Source of the DNA: Doryteuthis pealeii
Taxonomy: Eukaryota > Mollusca > Cephalopoda > Myopsida > Loliginidae
Direction of reading: 5' to 3'
DNA length: 64,000 nt
Assembly (NCBI GenBank): GCA_023376005.1
Contig: CM042181.1
Coordinates: 18,502,142-18,566,141, forward strand
Shown here: positions 1 to 12,199 of the stretch, piece after piece
Layout: every line of letters starts with the position of its first letter
Numbering within the stretch: position 1 is the first letter of the stretch
Translations under genes and position numbers: made by a program
The notes under the pieces: generated by a model
Databases searched by the model: none
The model's input: the letters and a program-made list of their open reading frames with translations, nothing else
What the model was told of the DNA's origin: nothing

Positions 1-443
1 TATATACACAACAAAATAGCGGTTCACAGTATGAATGGGAAGGCTAATTTGCATATTGATCTTAAAAATTTGATTTTAATAAATATGTGCTTAATATTAT
101 TGATTTCTAATTATTTGATTTTATCTTAATGAATATGAGCAAAAATCTTGGAGATAAATCTTAAAAGAAATCGATTAACAAGAAGAAATAACTGTAATAT
201 TATTCTTTACTTCCTATTTTAACTAAATAGTTAAATTAGGAAAATTTACCTCTGAAAGACAGGAGTAATGGAAAATGATGGAAGAGTTAGTTTCAAAGTT
301 GTTCTATTTTTTCAATCATACCCCCTCTGTTCCAAATCTTTTTATCTGCATTCTTATTCAGTTTCATTAGCCTTTCTAATTTAATATATTTTATTATATT
401 AAAACTTAAATACTTGCACCTGGAGGGTGCATATATTTACTAG
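1..443 (+). mobile_element. HelA non-autonomous Helitron, 3' part
   Basis: The 5' end lies outside the window. The 3' end has a hairpin (TGCACC/GGTGCA type, 423-432), a short AT spacer and terminal CTAG at 440-443. This is the Helitron 3' signature. The next base begins HelB with no host base between. Confidence 0.8.
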
Positions 444-834
444 TCTATTAATAATGGAGATTCGCTTCCAGTTTTTGTCTGTAACAAAAATTACGTCACT
501 GCTTATGTCACATTACCCAAAATCGTCATAACAGAATAAATACACTCAAAATTTGAACATGCAACATTAGACAGTCCTCATTGTTTTTTAAAACAAGTTT
601 TAATAAATACATGACTGGTATTATATATCTATATATAGTTTGTTTTATTTTAATACATATTTAAAGTTTACATTTCAAATTGTTTTATTTTTTAATCCTT
701 TAATGAATTTGATGATTTTACTTACTTAGGGTACAAACTTGCTGACATTGAAATTTTTACTCCCACCCCTCAGGCAATATGTTTCAAAAATATATTTTTA
801 CATCGCCCGCGGGGCGTTTTTTTTATTTTGCTAG
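444..834 (+). mobile_element. HelB non-autonomous Helitron
   Basis: It starts TCTATTAATAATGGAG and ends with the CGCCCGCGGGGCG hairpin, a T-rich spacer and CTAG (831-834) followed by T. Its 5' end resembles HelA (TC...AATGGAGATT...TCTGTAAC) but the 3' end is different. It carries two TTACGTCAC/TTATGTCAC (CRE-like) sites near the 5' end. No ORF. Confidence 0.78.
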
Positions 835-2396
835 TGGTATGAATATACTTTTGAAATTTGAGTTTTGTAAAAATTCAATCGAAAAAAAAAAAAAACATTT
901 TTAAAAAGGGGGGTTGTAAACTATCTACATTGATTTGACGATATAATGGGGGGGCGTTTAAAATATCTACATTAATTTGCCGACAAAAAGTGACAACTTA
1001 AGGCAAGAGGCCGGGACGACAAAAGACCAAAATACCCCAACAAGGGTTGAAATGCCATAAAATCAAACCCACCAACCAATTTCTTTTCGGTCAAAGACAT
1101 CGTGCTGTTGTGGCCGAAAATAAAGTCACAAATAATTTATGGGGGTTGATTATTAGGGTTAAGTTTTTCTTAGAGGAATAAGTTTTTATTAATTCGAATG
1201 AGATGTTAGGGATTTAATAAATGAACACTTAGTTTAAGATATTTTTTTTTATTTGTTGTTTATATTACACCTGGATTCAACGTTATTGATTGATCATGGA
1301 TTCGGTTTAACACACCTGAGTATTTCTGTAGGATAAAGAATTTTTCTCATATAGTTTAATCTTCTTTGTCTAACAATGGCCTTAAATTCTCTCGGAAATT
1401 ATTCACCTTTGAAAAAAAAGTTTTTTAATTATAAGCGAATAGTGGTTATAAAGTGGGTGTTCAGTTTACAATAAAACTTAATCCAAAATAGAACCCTGAC
1501 TTTCTGTCCATCAGTGAAAGTTTGTTTTGTCAGTTCGTTGTCTGAGAATTTTGGAGGGATTTTTTATTATTATTTAATAAACATTTTTATTAGAGAAAAT
1601 ATTTTTTTTAAACAGAAAATCAAAAATTCAATGTGAAAATAAATAATAGAAAACATTTTCCTAAAATAAAAAAAATTAAAAACTTTTTTTTTTAATGAAT
1701 AAAAAAATCTGGGGGGGGGGTCTTTAAAAAAAAATAATATGAAAAAAAATATAAAATAAAAATAAATAAATTTCGACGAAGAAAAATGAAAATAAAATTG
1801 TATTTACCTTTTGTTCCGAAAAAAATCAAAGAAATATTTTCCTTTCACAAAAATCAGAGAAAATTACAATTTTCCTTCTTTTATTTTAAATTGAAAAAAC
1901 TTGTAAAATCCCTTTTTTTGTATTTTTTCTTTTTTTAAAGACAATATGTCAAATGTCCAGCCAAATCACACTAATTATATTTTACATACAATTTGTCAAA
2001 TAAAAATTATTTCAATATATATTTAGATTACAAATATTTAATAATATTTAATAATAAAATTTTAAATGTCGCAATTAAAAAAATATAAACTTTTAATAAT
2101 AATTCGTTTTCTTTTCCACTTTTTCTGGTCCAAAAAAATAAATTATAATTTAATACACTTCCACGTGGTTCAAGAAAAAAAAATAGATTCTTATATGGAC
2201 TAAACGAAAAATATTGTTTAATACCTACCAATAACGAAATAATAAGATTATTTTTCCCTTTTTTTAGAACTAATATCACTAAAGAAATATTGAAAACACG
2301 TTTTCAAACGACAGTTTGTTTTCTTTCATTTCGGCCGGTGACAACACAGATATTTCCCTTATACAAAAACAGACCGGCCGGTTCACAACGGTGAAA
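835..2396. other. AT-rich stretch without a gene
   Basis: This holds poly-A and poly-T runs, poly-G tracts and, near 1027-1080, a decayed copy of the dispersed tail motif seen elsewhere as CAACAAGGGTTGACATGCC. The only open frames are short, AT-driven and not conserved in the sister copies at 9.1-10.6 and 17.2-18.7 kb. Confidence 0.6.
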
Positions 2397-2404
2397 CACT
2401 TTTT

Positions 2405-2626
2405 GGACTATATATGACCTTTAGGCACCCCTTTTGCGATCTCGATTCATAAGGACATTTTTTCATTTACACCGTCAAAATCCGATTGTTTGTTAGGGGT
2501 TAGTTTTATAATAAATTAAAAAAAACTCTAAAAATCGTCTGTTAACCGGATTTTGACGGTGTAAATAAAAAAAAAAGTCCTTATGAATCGAGATCGCAAA
2601 AGGGGTGCCTAAAGGTCATATGGTCC
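2405..2626. mobile_element. Palindromic MITE (GGACCATATGACC ends) with 8-bp TSD
   Basis: Long terminal inverted repeats of about 80 bp begin GGAC.ATATATGACC and end GGTCATATGGTCC. The element is flanked by the perfect 8-bp duplication CACTTTTT at 2397-2404 and 2627-2634. An 8-bp duplication fits hAT, P or Merlin-type transposases; which one cannot be told without an autonomous copy. Confidence 0.85.
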
Positions 2627-2778
2627 CACTTTTTCAACTCATAAACTTAAAAAGTACCTTCTAAAATTAATATTTTAAAATAAGGAAGTTTTAATATTTT
2701 TTAATATTAATAATACCCGTAATATTAATCATAGTAAGTTTTAATATTTTTTAATATAATATTAGTAAATTAGTAATA

Positions 2779-3396
2779 CTAGCAAATATATGCACCCTCC
2801 GGGTGCCAGTATTAATATCATAAAATATTATATTAAATTAGAAAGTCTAAAGAAACTAAATAAGAATACAGATAAAATGATTTGAAACAGAGGGGTATAA
2901 TCGAAAAATACAACAGCTGAAGCTTCCTCTTCCATCACCCCCGTCTTTCCTTGTTAAACTTTTCTAATTTAACTATTTAGTTAAATCGGTAAGTAAAAAA
3001 TAAAATTACTGTTATTTCTTTTTGTTAATTGATTTCTTTTAAGATTTATCTCCGAAATTTTTGCTCATATTCCTTAAGATAAAATCAAATAATTAGAAAT
3101 CAACAATACCAAGCACATATTTATTAAAATCAAATTTTAAATATCAATATGCAAATTAGGTTTGCCGTTCATACTGTAAACCGCTATTGATTGTATATAT
3201 AAATACAATTGCATGTAATTAGTACGTCGATATGGCAGCAGTATTAATAATGAAAAACAATTTTATTAATAATTGAGGCTTAGATAAAAATGATTCATGG
3301 AGAATGCGATTTACAATAACTAAATCGATAGTGACTTGAGTAGTGATATAGTTTCGGTTACAGACAAACAAACACATAATCTCCATTATAATAAGA
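2779..3396 (-). mobile_element. HelA Helitron, full length
   Basis: On the minus strand it starts TCTTATTATAATGGAGATT after an A and ends with the TGCACCC hairpin and CTAG before T. Both ends match insertion between A and T without target duplication, as known for Helitrons. About 618 bp, no ORF. Confidence 0.88.
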
Positions 3397-3995
3397 TTAA
3401 TGATAGTAAATTGATATTTCTTAATATTGATAAAACTTGTAATTAATAATAGTAAGTTTTAATATTTTTTTAAATTAAAAAAATATTAAAACTTACTATT
3501 ATATATATCATCACTATTATTGATTTAAAAATCTTTAATAAATAATAGTGGTAATATTGATAACTAGCAGGACCTGTGGATATACCACAGTATGATAATT
3601 TGATTATTGTGTGTTGGTATCCTTCCGTCTATTAAAGACGATGGCATAGAGTCCACTTTTTAAAATACTTATTTATCTACAGCTACGTGAGTGGCTGAAC
3701 AAACCAATTTTTGAATGGCAATCTCTGGTACAGTGATTGTAATCAAAAGGTGATGCTTGCTGGAGATGCTGTTGTCTCTCCTTCCTTTTAACTCTCTTTC
3801 CTGTGGCGGTTTCTTTCCTCTCTTTTTCACTCTTTTAATTATTACAACGATTTGATATTATTTCTCTGAATGTTTGAGATGAGGCTTGATAATTTGGATT
3901 ATTCGGACTGTTGTCCTCATCTTTATTGTTATCTGTACAATGTTTCAGCTGAAACATTGTACAAATGGCAATTAAGATGAGGACAATAATCCAAA
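3397..3995. repeat. Small hairpin repeats and GTTGTCCTCATC family
   Basis: At 3450-3510 a palindrome pairs TAGTAAGTTTTAATATT with its complement. At 3898-3995 an inverted repeat contains CGGACTGTTGTCCTCATC and its reverse complement around a TTTCAGCTGAAA centre. The latter family recurs at least ten times in the window. No gene is seen. Confidence 0.6.
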
Positions 3996-4624
3996 TCTTA
4001 TTATAATGGAGATTGTGTGTTTTTCTGTCTGTAACCGAAACTCTGTTACTACTCAAGTCACAATTCCCTTAGTTATTTACGTCACATTCTCCATGATTCT
4101 ATTTCTATTTAAACCTCAATTAATAATAAAACTGTTTGACATTATTAATACTGTTGGCCTTACCTAAATACTAATAACATGCAATTGTATTTATATATAC
4201 AACAAAATACCAGTTTTCAGTGTAAACGTAAAGCTAATTTGCATATTGATATTAAAAAAACTGATTTTAATAAAAATGTGCTTGGTATTATTGATTTCTA
4301 ATTGTTTTGTTTTATCTTAATAAATATGAGTAAAAATCTCTTCAATAAATCCTAAAAGAAATTCATTAACAAGAAGAAATAATTGTAATTTTATTCTTTA
4401 CTTCCTATTTTAACTAAATAGTTAAATTAGGAAAATTTAGCATTGAAAAACAGAAGTGATGAAAGAGTAAGTTTCAGTTGTTCTATTTTCCGATTATACC
4501 TCCTCCCTTTCAAATCTTTTTATCTGAATTCTTAATTAGTTTCATTAGACTTTCTGATTTAATCTAATATTTTATTACATTTAAACTTAAATACTTGCAC
4601 ACGGAGGGTGCATATATTTGCTAG
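3996..4624 (+). mobile_element. HelA Helitron, full length
   Basis: Starts TCTTATTATAATGG at 3996 after A, ends CTAG at 4621-4624 before T. The 3' hairpin is TGCACACGGAGGGTGCA, with one stem mismatch. It was inserted in the GTTGTCCTCATC repeat. Confidence 0.9.
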
Positions 4625-5077
4625 TAATACTAATGTTTGATATATTTACAATTGCAAATAGTTCAATATGTAAAAAGTATAATAATCTTGATTTAACTCT
4701 CTCTTACTGTTTTTTTTTTCTTTCCTTCTTTCCATTATGTTTGATTGAAACAGATTAGCATTATCACTTCCACGCGCTCACCCCCTCTCTCTATCTTTTC
4801 CCCTACTCTCTTTGTTTCTTATTATAATAATTTTTCTGTGTAGCATGTCCTTTTTCTTCCTTTTCTTTCTTTATAATAAAAAACAGAATGGTCCATTATT
4901 TAGTCGAGGTGATGAAACTCATAAGAAATAAGAATTTTGATGGATAAGCAACACCAGATAATCAGGATTTAATATTTTTAGATGTCATCTTGGATGATTT
5001 GGACACACATTTTTAACCAGAGGGTGCTATAATATGATAACAGTCATGCAAATAAGGAAAATATATATATCAAAATA
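4625..5077. repeat. Dispersed repeat, also at 20949-21384 and 30970-31670
   Basis: Pyrimidine-rich sequence of a repeat found again near 12.83 kb, 20.95 kb and 31 kb. It gives an empty-site comparison for the SINE at 31226. No coding sense. Confidence 0.6.
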
Positions 5078-5480
5078 AGTGCTTAATTGGAGTCGTACCT
5101 AATTTTGAAAATTAATTAATTAATAATGAATTAGGCGGGAATACCTATTAAATGTATGGCTAAACAAATCGAGAAAAATCAATCTCTGTACGTACATTTC
5201 GGCCTATTAGGCCTCATCAGCAGAGCTATAGATCGGAAGACCGCCCTGTGCGTGATTTGAAACCGGACTGCCAAGCTGACAGGCCGATCCCATAACCTCT
5301 ACACTAAACGGATTTCTTAGATTTTATGATTTGTTTAGAGTAGGTTAACATTCCACTTCTAGTGACTTTTATTACACGACGATATGATAAGTTGTAAACA
5401 CGGTTTGTTTTGAATGGCTTTTTTGCCGATAATTTTTGGGAGAATAAGTGCTTAATTGGAGTCATACCTAATTTGAAATG
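5078..5480. mobile_element. Insertion of about 330 bp between 37-bp direct repeats
   Basis: The motif beginning AATAAGTGCTTAATTGGAGT occurs at about 5078-5114 and again at about 5443-5479, differing at one or two bases. The enclosed segment carries the hammerhead motif at 5184-5225. The same arrangement is at about 21384-21800. This could be a long target duplication of a Penelope-like or retrozyme-like insertion, or a pair of internal repeats. Confidence 0.55.
5184..5225 (-). ncRNA. Hammerhead ribozyme motif, type I, short stem III
   Basis: On the minus strand, stem I (CUCUG, 5225-5221) is followed by the core CUGAUGA (5220-5214), stem II GGCCU/AGGCC with loop AAU (5213-5201), GAAA (5200-5197), a tiny near-palindromic stem III (AUGUACGU), then A17 and the partner CAGAG (5188-5184). 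All invariant core bases are present; predicted cleavage lies between 5189 and 5188. Hammerheads with very short stem III are known from Penelope-like elements and metazoan retrozymes, where they can act as dimers. Activity is inferred, not shown. Confidence 0.65.
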
Positions 5481-5544
5481 TAATATGTTTTAAATCCGTT
5501 ATTTCAATGCCTTACGGTTTGTGCATCGGACTTTTCATTGTCTT

Positions 5545-5860
5545 AGATAGGTCTCCGACCAAGGCTAACGAGCCCTTTCTAACTCATTCTCTGCTGCCAA
5601 GCAGCTTTACCTCATCCAAGGAAAGGCTAGGGGAGTAAACCCCGAAAATAAATTAGGAGCCGGAGTCCCTAAGGTTGTGTGATTGCTGAACTCCAGTGTT
5701 ACCCCAGCAACTCCTGCGACACTTCCACTGCCAAACTGCATTGGTTCCTTACTTTTTTTTTGGATCACAGCAACAGTGTGGAGAAGGGGGATTTGCTGCT
5801 TGAGCAAACAGCTCATCCTCCATATGAACTTGCCCAGGCTATGTAGTTTAAAAAACAAAA
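5545..5860 (+). mobile_element. Dispersed about 320-bp repeat, copy 1
   Basis: It contains AGTCCCTAAGGT, GATGCTGAACTCCAGTG-type and CTCATCCTCCATATGAA blocks in fixed order. Copies are at 21860-22175, 25432-25745, 38735-39012 (minus) and 43722-44075 (minus). It is probably a SINE-like or 3'-end retroelement fragment; the family is not recognised. Confidence 0.6.
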
Positions 5861-6208
5861 CATTTGGACACAACATTAATAATACGAGTAATATTAATGA
5901 TAGTGAGTTTTAATATTTATTAATATTAATAATATTTGTAGTATTAATAATAGTAAGCCTGAATGTGTTTTTTTTAAATTAATGATAGTGGTAATATTAA
6001 TAATAGTTAGTTTTAATATTTTAAGTAAAGTTTTAGTATCTGTATAGCTTCCTAACCATTACACACTTGGGACATCCATGTGGAATAGCATGTAAGTTTC
6101 ATGGTCTTGTTCAGGTAATCTGAACATTAGCTACATAACTGAGAGTAACCCCCCTTGTTCTTTCACTTTGCAGAAGCCTAAAATAACAATTAAGTTCATT
6201 TCAAATAA
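5861..6208. other. AT-rich spacer
   Basis: This has (AATATTAATAATA)-type repeats followed by about 150 bp of mixed sequence. No gene or known element is seen. Confidence 0.5.
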
Positions 6209-6823
6209 CTAGCAAATATATGCACCCTCCGGGTGCAAGTATTTAATTTTTAATGTAATGAAATATCGCATTAAATTAGAAAGTCTAATAAGAAGGCAGA
6301 TAAAAAGATATGTAACAGAGTGGGGGTATAATAGAAAAATAGAAATGAAACTTACTCTTCCATCACTCCTGTCTTTCATTGCTGAATTTTTACTTATTTT
6401 ACTATTTAGTTAAATTAGGAAATAAAGAATAAAATGACAGTTTATTTTTTCTTGTTAATGGATTTCATTTAAGATTCATTGAAGAGATGTTTGCTTATAT
6501 TCATTAAAATAAAACCAAACAATTAGAAATCAATAATACTAAGCACATATTTAATAAAATCACATTTTTAATATCAATATGCAAATTAGCCTTCCCATTC
6601 ACACTGTAAACCGCTATTTTTTGTATATATAAATACAATTGCATGTTATCTGTAGATATGGACAACACTAATAAAAAGGTGAAGCAATTTTATTAATAAT
6701 TGAGGTTTAAATATAAATAAAATCAGGGAGAATGTGATGTAAATTACGAAGGGAATTGTGACTTGAGTAGTAATATAGTTTCGGTTACAGACAGAAAAAC
6801 ACACAATCTCCATTATAATAAGA
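6209..6823 (-). mobile_element. HelA Helitron, full length
   Basis: The TC start at 6823-6822 is preceded by A on the minus strand and CTAG at the other end is followed by T. Hairpin TGCACCCGGAGGGTGCA is perfect, with a 7-bp stem. Confidence 0.9.
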
Positions 6824-7497
6824 TGTGTAAGCACAATTAAGAACACATTTTATATTTTCATATTAAAACATGCAGTTGTATTGATTCGAACAAATTCATA
6901 TTTTTAGTGTAGATTTACGGTGAAATGAAAATGGCAAACCAAAACATAAGGCTTCCTCAAAATCAAAGAAACAAGGGGAGGTTACTCTAATTTATGTAGC
7001 TAATGTTCAGATTACCATTGTTCATTCCATTCTTGGCTGGGCTGAGAACTTTTCAGCATTTTTTTTCATATATATTTAAACATATCTTATTTCTAGAGTT
7101 GTTCTTTAATTTTTGTTTTCTTTTTATCTAAGAGTGAATCACAATTTAAAACTTCCTTCAAAACGATATTTGTTGTATACACATGTTGGATTCTCAGGTG
7201 AAAAAAAAAAAGTTCTATCCCTCCTCGCCGATTGACAAATATTCATCATTAAATGATTATAGAATTCTATTTATTGAATTTAAACAAAAAATAACATTAG
7301 TATTATCTGTGTTATTCGGACTGTTGTCCTCATCTTCATTATAATCTTCACAACGTTTTGGTCGATGTGCCCACCGGGCTTCTCCAGGTATTTCCAATTA
7401 GACACATAGCCTAGTGGATAAAGGCTTTATTTTATGAATAAATGTTTAGATATTCATTATTCAAATATTTATTTATTTGATTTTTTAAAATTTATTG
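6824..7497. other. Non-coding spacer
   Basis: Mostly unique AT-rich sequence with a partial GTTGTCCTCATC repeat near 7315-7345. The sister segment at 23141-23812 is nearly identical. Confidence 0.5.
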
Positions 7498-7505
7498 TTT
7501 ATTTT

Positions 7506-7746
7506 GGACCATATGACCTTAAAGCACTCTTTTGCGATCTCGTTTCATAAGAACATTTTTTCGCATTAACACGCATCAAAATCCGGTTGTTTTGTTAACA
7601 GACAATTTTTAGAGTTTTTTTTTAATTGTTAAAACTAACCCTAACCGTAACTCCTAACAACACTGGATTTTGACGAAAATGTAAATGAAAAAATGTCCTT
7701 ATGAAACGAGATCGCAATAGGGGTGCCTAAAGGTCATATGGTCGGC
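7506..7746. mobile_element. Palindromic MITE, second insertion, TTTATTTT duplication
   Basis: Same family as 2405-2626. Flanked by TTTATTTT at 7498-7505 and 7747-7754. The right terminus is altered (GGTCGGC instead of GGTCC); the copy at 23821-24058 keeps both ends. Confidence 0.8.
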
Positions 7747-8026
7747 TTTATTTTTATTAATTATTTCCTTAATTTATTCAAATTTGATAGTATGTTTATG
7801 TTAACATGTATTCGTTTAGTTTTTCTGAACGCAGTTTGCTTTCATACGAGATTCAGATTTGGTTTACCACTTTTTTTTATGCAAAATAAAATCATTTTAC
7901 TATGATTTTCGAACGTCGATAAATAAGATTTTATCAGCAAATTAATGTAGTTATTTACCACCAATCCACTCCACCTATTTAAAAAAAAAAATTTTTTTTT
8001 TTTGATGTGTACAAATTTCAGAAATT

Positions 8027-8672
8027 CAGAGCATATTTATGTAATAATGGAGCTTGTGGTTGTCTGTCCTGCTAAGACGCGAACCTATCAGTACTTACAA
8101 GCCACAATCCTTTGTTATTTACATTACATTTACTATGATTTATATTTTTATTTTACCTCAATTATTAAATAATTTTATTACCTACTTATACTGCTGCACA
8201 TTATCTACATACTAATAACATGCAAATTGTACATTATATACACAAACAAAATAGCGGTTCACAGTATCGAAATGGAAGGCCTAATTGCATATGATCTTAA
8301 AAAATTTGATTTTAAATAAATATGTGCTAAATAAATTATGATTTTAATTATTTCATTTTATCTTAATGAATATGACAAAAATTCTTGGAATAAATCTTAA
8401 AAGAAATCAATTAACAAGGAAAATAACAGTAATATTATTCTTTACTTCCTATTTAACTAAATAGTTAAATTAGAAATTTACTCTTAAAGACAGAGTAATG
8501 CGAAAATGATGAGAAGTTAGTCCAAAGTTTTCTATTTTTTCAATCATACCCCTCTGTTTCCAAAGCTTTTATCTGCAATTCTCTATTCAAGTTTCATTAG
8601 CCTTTCTTAATTTAATATATTTTATTATATTAAAACTTCAATACTGCACCTGAGGTGCATATCATTTACTAG
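8027..8672 (+). mobile_element. HelA Helitron, noisy copy
   Basis: It aligns with 16.09-16.8 kb and with the 3' part at 1-443. It ends CTAG at 8669-8672, joined directly to HelB. The start is approximate because of indels. Confidence 0.6.
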
Positions 8673-9060
8673 TCTATTAATAATGGAGAATTCGCTTCAT
8701 TTTTGTCATGATACAAAAATTACGTCACTGCTTATGTTCACATTACCCAGAAAATCTCATAAACAGAATAAAATTCACTTCAAATTTGAACATGAACACA
8801 TTAGACATCCCTATGTTTTTAAAACAACGTTTAATAAATACATGACTAGAGATTATATACTATATATAGTTTTTTATTTTAAACCAATTTAAAGTTTACA
8901 TTTCAAATTGTTTTTATGTTTTAATCCTTAATGAATTGATGGATTTTACTTATTAGGTCAAAACTTGCTACGAAATTTTACTCCCACCCCTCTCAGGCAC
9001 TATGTTTTCAAAAAAATATATTTTTACATCGCCCGCGTGGGCGTTTTTTTTATTTGCTAG
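8673..9060 (+). mobile_element. HelB Helitron, noisy copy
   Basis: Starts TCTATTAATAATGGAG directly after CTAG, ends CTAG at 9057-9060. Counterpart of 444-834. Confidence 0.7.
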
Positions 9061-10614
9061 TGGTATGAATTACTTTTGAAATTTGAGTTTTGTAAAAATT
9101 CAATCGAAAAAAAAAAAAAAACAATTTAAAAAGGAGGGTTGTAACTATCTACATTGATTTGAGATATAATGGGGGGGGGCGTTAAAAGTATCATACATTA
9201 ATTGCCGACAAAGTGACAACTTAAGCAAGAGCCGGACGACAAAAGACCAAAATACCCCCACAAGGTTGAAATTGCCAATAAAAATCAACCCACCACCCAC
9301 CAATTTCTTCGGTCAAAGACATCGTGCTGTTTGTGGCCGAAAATAAAGTCACAAATAATTTATGGGGTTGATTATTAGGTTAAGTTTTTGCTTAGAGGAT
9401 ATAATTTTTATAATTCACTGAGATGTTAGGGATTTATATAAAGAACACTTAGTTTTAAGATATTTTTTTTTATTTTGTTTATATTAACACCTGGATTCAA
9501 CGTTATTGATTGATCAGGGATTCGTTTAAACACACCTGAGTATTTCTGTTAGGATAAAGAATTTTTCTCATATAAGTTTAATTTCTTTGTCTAACAATGC
9601 CTTAAATTCTCTCGAGAATTATAGATTCACCCTTTGAAAAAAAAGTTTTTTAATTATAAGCGAATTTAGGGTCTATAAAGTGGTGTTTACAGTTACAATA
9701 AACTTAAGCCAAAATAAACCCTGACTTTCTGTCCATCGTTGATAAGTGTTTTTTGTCATTCGTTGTCTGAGAATTTGGAGGGATTTTTAAATTATATTTA
9801 AATAAACATTTTTTAGTAAAATATATTTTTTTAAACAGAAAATCAAAAAAATCAATGTGAAAATAAATATAGAAAACATTCCGAACATAAAAAAAATTAA
9901 AAACTTTTTTTTTTAATGAATAAAAAATTCTGGGGGGGTCTTTCAAAAAATAATATGAAAAAAATATAAAATAAAACAATAAATAAATTTCGACGAAGAA
10001 AAACCATAAAATAAATTGTATTTACCTTTTGTCCGAAAAAAACAAAGAAATATTTTCCTTTCACAAAAACTCAGAGAAAATTACAATTTTCCTTTTTTTA
10101 TTATAATTGAAAAAACTTGTAAAATCCCTTTTTTGTATTTTTTCTTTTTTAAAGCAATATGTCAAATGTCCAGCCAAATCACACTAATAATATTTTAGCA
10201 TACAATTGTCAATAAAAATATTCAATATATATTAATTACAAATATTAATAATATTAAATATAATAAATTATAAAGTCGCAATTAAAAAAATAAACTTTAA
10301 TATAATTCGTTTTCTTTTCCACTTTTTCTGTCAAAAAACATAAATTAATAATTTAATAACACTTCCACCGTGGTTCAAGAAAAAAAAAATAGGATTTATA
10401 TCGACTAAACGAAAAATATTGTTTAATACTACCAATAACGAAATAATAAGATTTTTCCTTTTTTTAGAACTAAATATACAACTAAAGAAATATTGAAAAC
10501 AACGATTTCAAACGACGTTTGTTTTCTTTCATTTCGGGTCGGGGTGACAACAAACAATATTCCCTTATACAAAAACAGACCGGCCGTTCACACGGTGAAA
10601 CACTTTTGGACTAA

Positions 10615-10828
10615 TAATACCATTAGGCAACCCCTTTTGCGATCGTCGATTCATAAGACATTTTTTCATTACAACCGTCAAAATCCGATGTTTGTTAGGG
10701 TTAGTTATAAATAAATTAAAAAAAAACTCTAAAAATCGTCTGTTAACCGATTTTGACCGGTGTAAATAAAAAAAACAAGTCCTTATGAATCGAGATCGCA
10801 AAGGGGTGCCTAAAGGTCATATGGTCCC
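10615..10828. mobile_element. Palindromic MITE, noisy copy
   Basis: Counterpart of 2405-2626, flanked by remnants of CACTTTT. Indels blur both ends. Confidence 0.6.
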
Positions 10829-10977
10829 ACTTTTCAACTCATAAACTTTAAACAGTACGCTTCTAAATTAATATTTTAAAATAAGGAAGTTTTAATATTT
10901 TAATTTAATATAAATACCCGTAATTAATCATATAAGTCTTAAATCTTTTAAATATAATATTAGTAAATTAGTACATA

Positions 10978-11607
10978 CTAAGCAAATATTATGCACCCTC
11001 CGCGGTGCAAGTAATTAATATCATAAATAATATATATATAAATTAGAAATCTAAGAAACTAAATACAGAATACAACAAAATGATTGAAACAGAGGGGTAT
11101 AACGAAAAATACAACAGCTGAAGCTTCCTCTTCCATCAACCCCCGTTCTTTCTTGTTAAACTTTTCTAATTAACTATATTAGTTAAATCGTAATAATAAT
11201 AATAAAATTACTGTTATTTCTTTTTGTTAATTGATTTCTTTTTAAGATTTATCTCCGAAATTTTTGAACTTCATATTCCTTAAGATAAAATCAAAAATAA
11301 TTAGAAATAAACAATACCAAGCACATATTTATTAAAATGCAAATTTTTAAATATTCAATACTGCAAATTAGTTGCCGTTCATACTGTAAACCGCTATTGA
11401 TTGTATATATAAATACATTGCATGTAATTAGTACTCAGTATGCACAGTATTAATCAATGAAAAACAATTTTTATAATTGACGGCTTAGATATACAAATGA
11501 TTCATGAGAGGAATGCTATTTACAATACTTAAATACGATAGTACTTGAGTATTATATAGCTTTCGTTACAGACAAACAAACACATTAATTCTCCATTATA
11601 AATAAGA
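10978..11607 (-). mobile_element. HelA Helitron, noisy copy
   Basis: Counterpart of 2779-3396. The terminal CTAG has an extra base (CTAAG on the plus strand). Confidence 0.6.
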
Positions 11608-12199
11608 ATTAATCTAGTAAAATTATATTTCTTAATATATAAAAACTTGTAATATAATAGTAAGTTTAATTTTTTTAAATTAAAAAATATTAAAACTTAC
11701 CTATTATATATATCATCAACTATTATTGAATTTAACAATCTTAATAAATAATAGTGGTATATTATAACTAGCAGGACCTGTGATGAACCACAAGTAATGA
11801 TAATTTGATTATTGGGTTTGGTTATCCTTCCGTCTATGTAAAGAGCGATGCAATAGAGTCCAGCGTTTTATAAATCTTATTATCTACAGCTACGTGAGTG
11901 GCTGAAACAAAACCAATTTTGACATGGCAATCTCTGTAAAGTGATGGTAATCAAAAGGTGCATGTCTTGCTGGAGATGCGTTTGTCTCTCCTTCTTTTAA
12001 CTCTCTTCTCTGTGGCGGTTTCTTTCCTCTCTTTTCACTTTTAATTATTACAACGATTTACTATTATTCTCTGAATGTTTGAATGAGCTTGAATAATTTG
12101 ATTATTTCGGACTGTTTCCTCATCTTATATTGTATCTTACAATGTTTCAGCCTGAAAACATATGCTACAAAGGCAATTAAGTGAAGGACAATATCCAAA

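Noticed and set aside
3835..4056. Minus-strand frame of 73 codons, also at 20170-20391
   Set aside because: It spans the start of HelA and an inverted repeat arm; it is conserved only because the 8-kb unit is duplicated.
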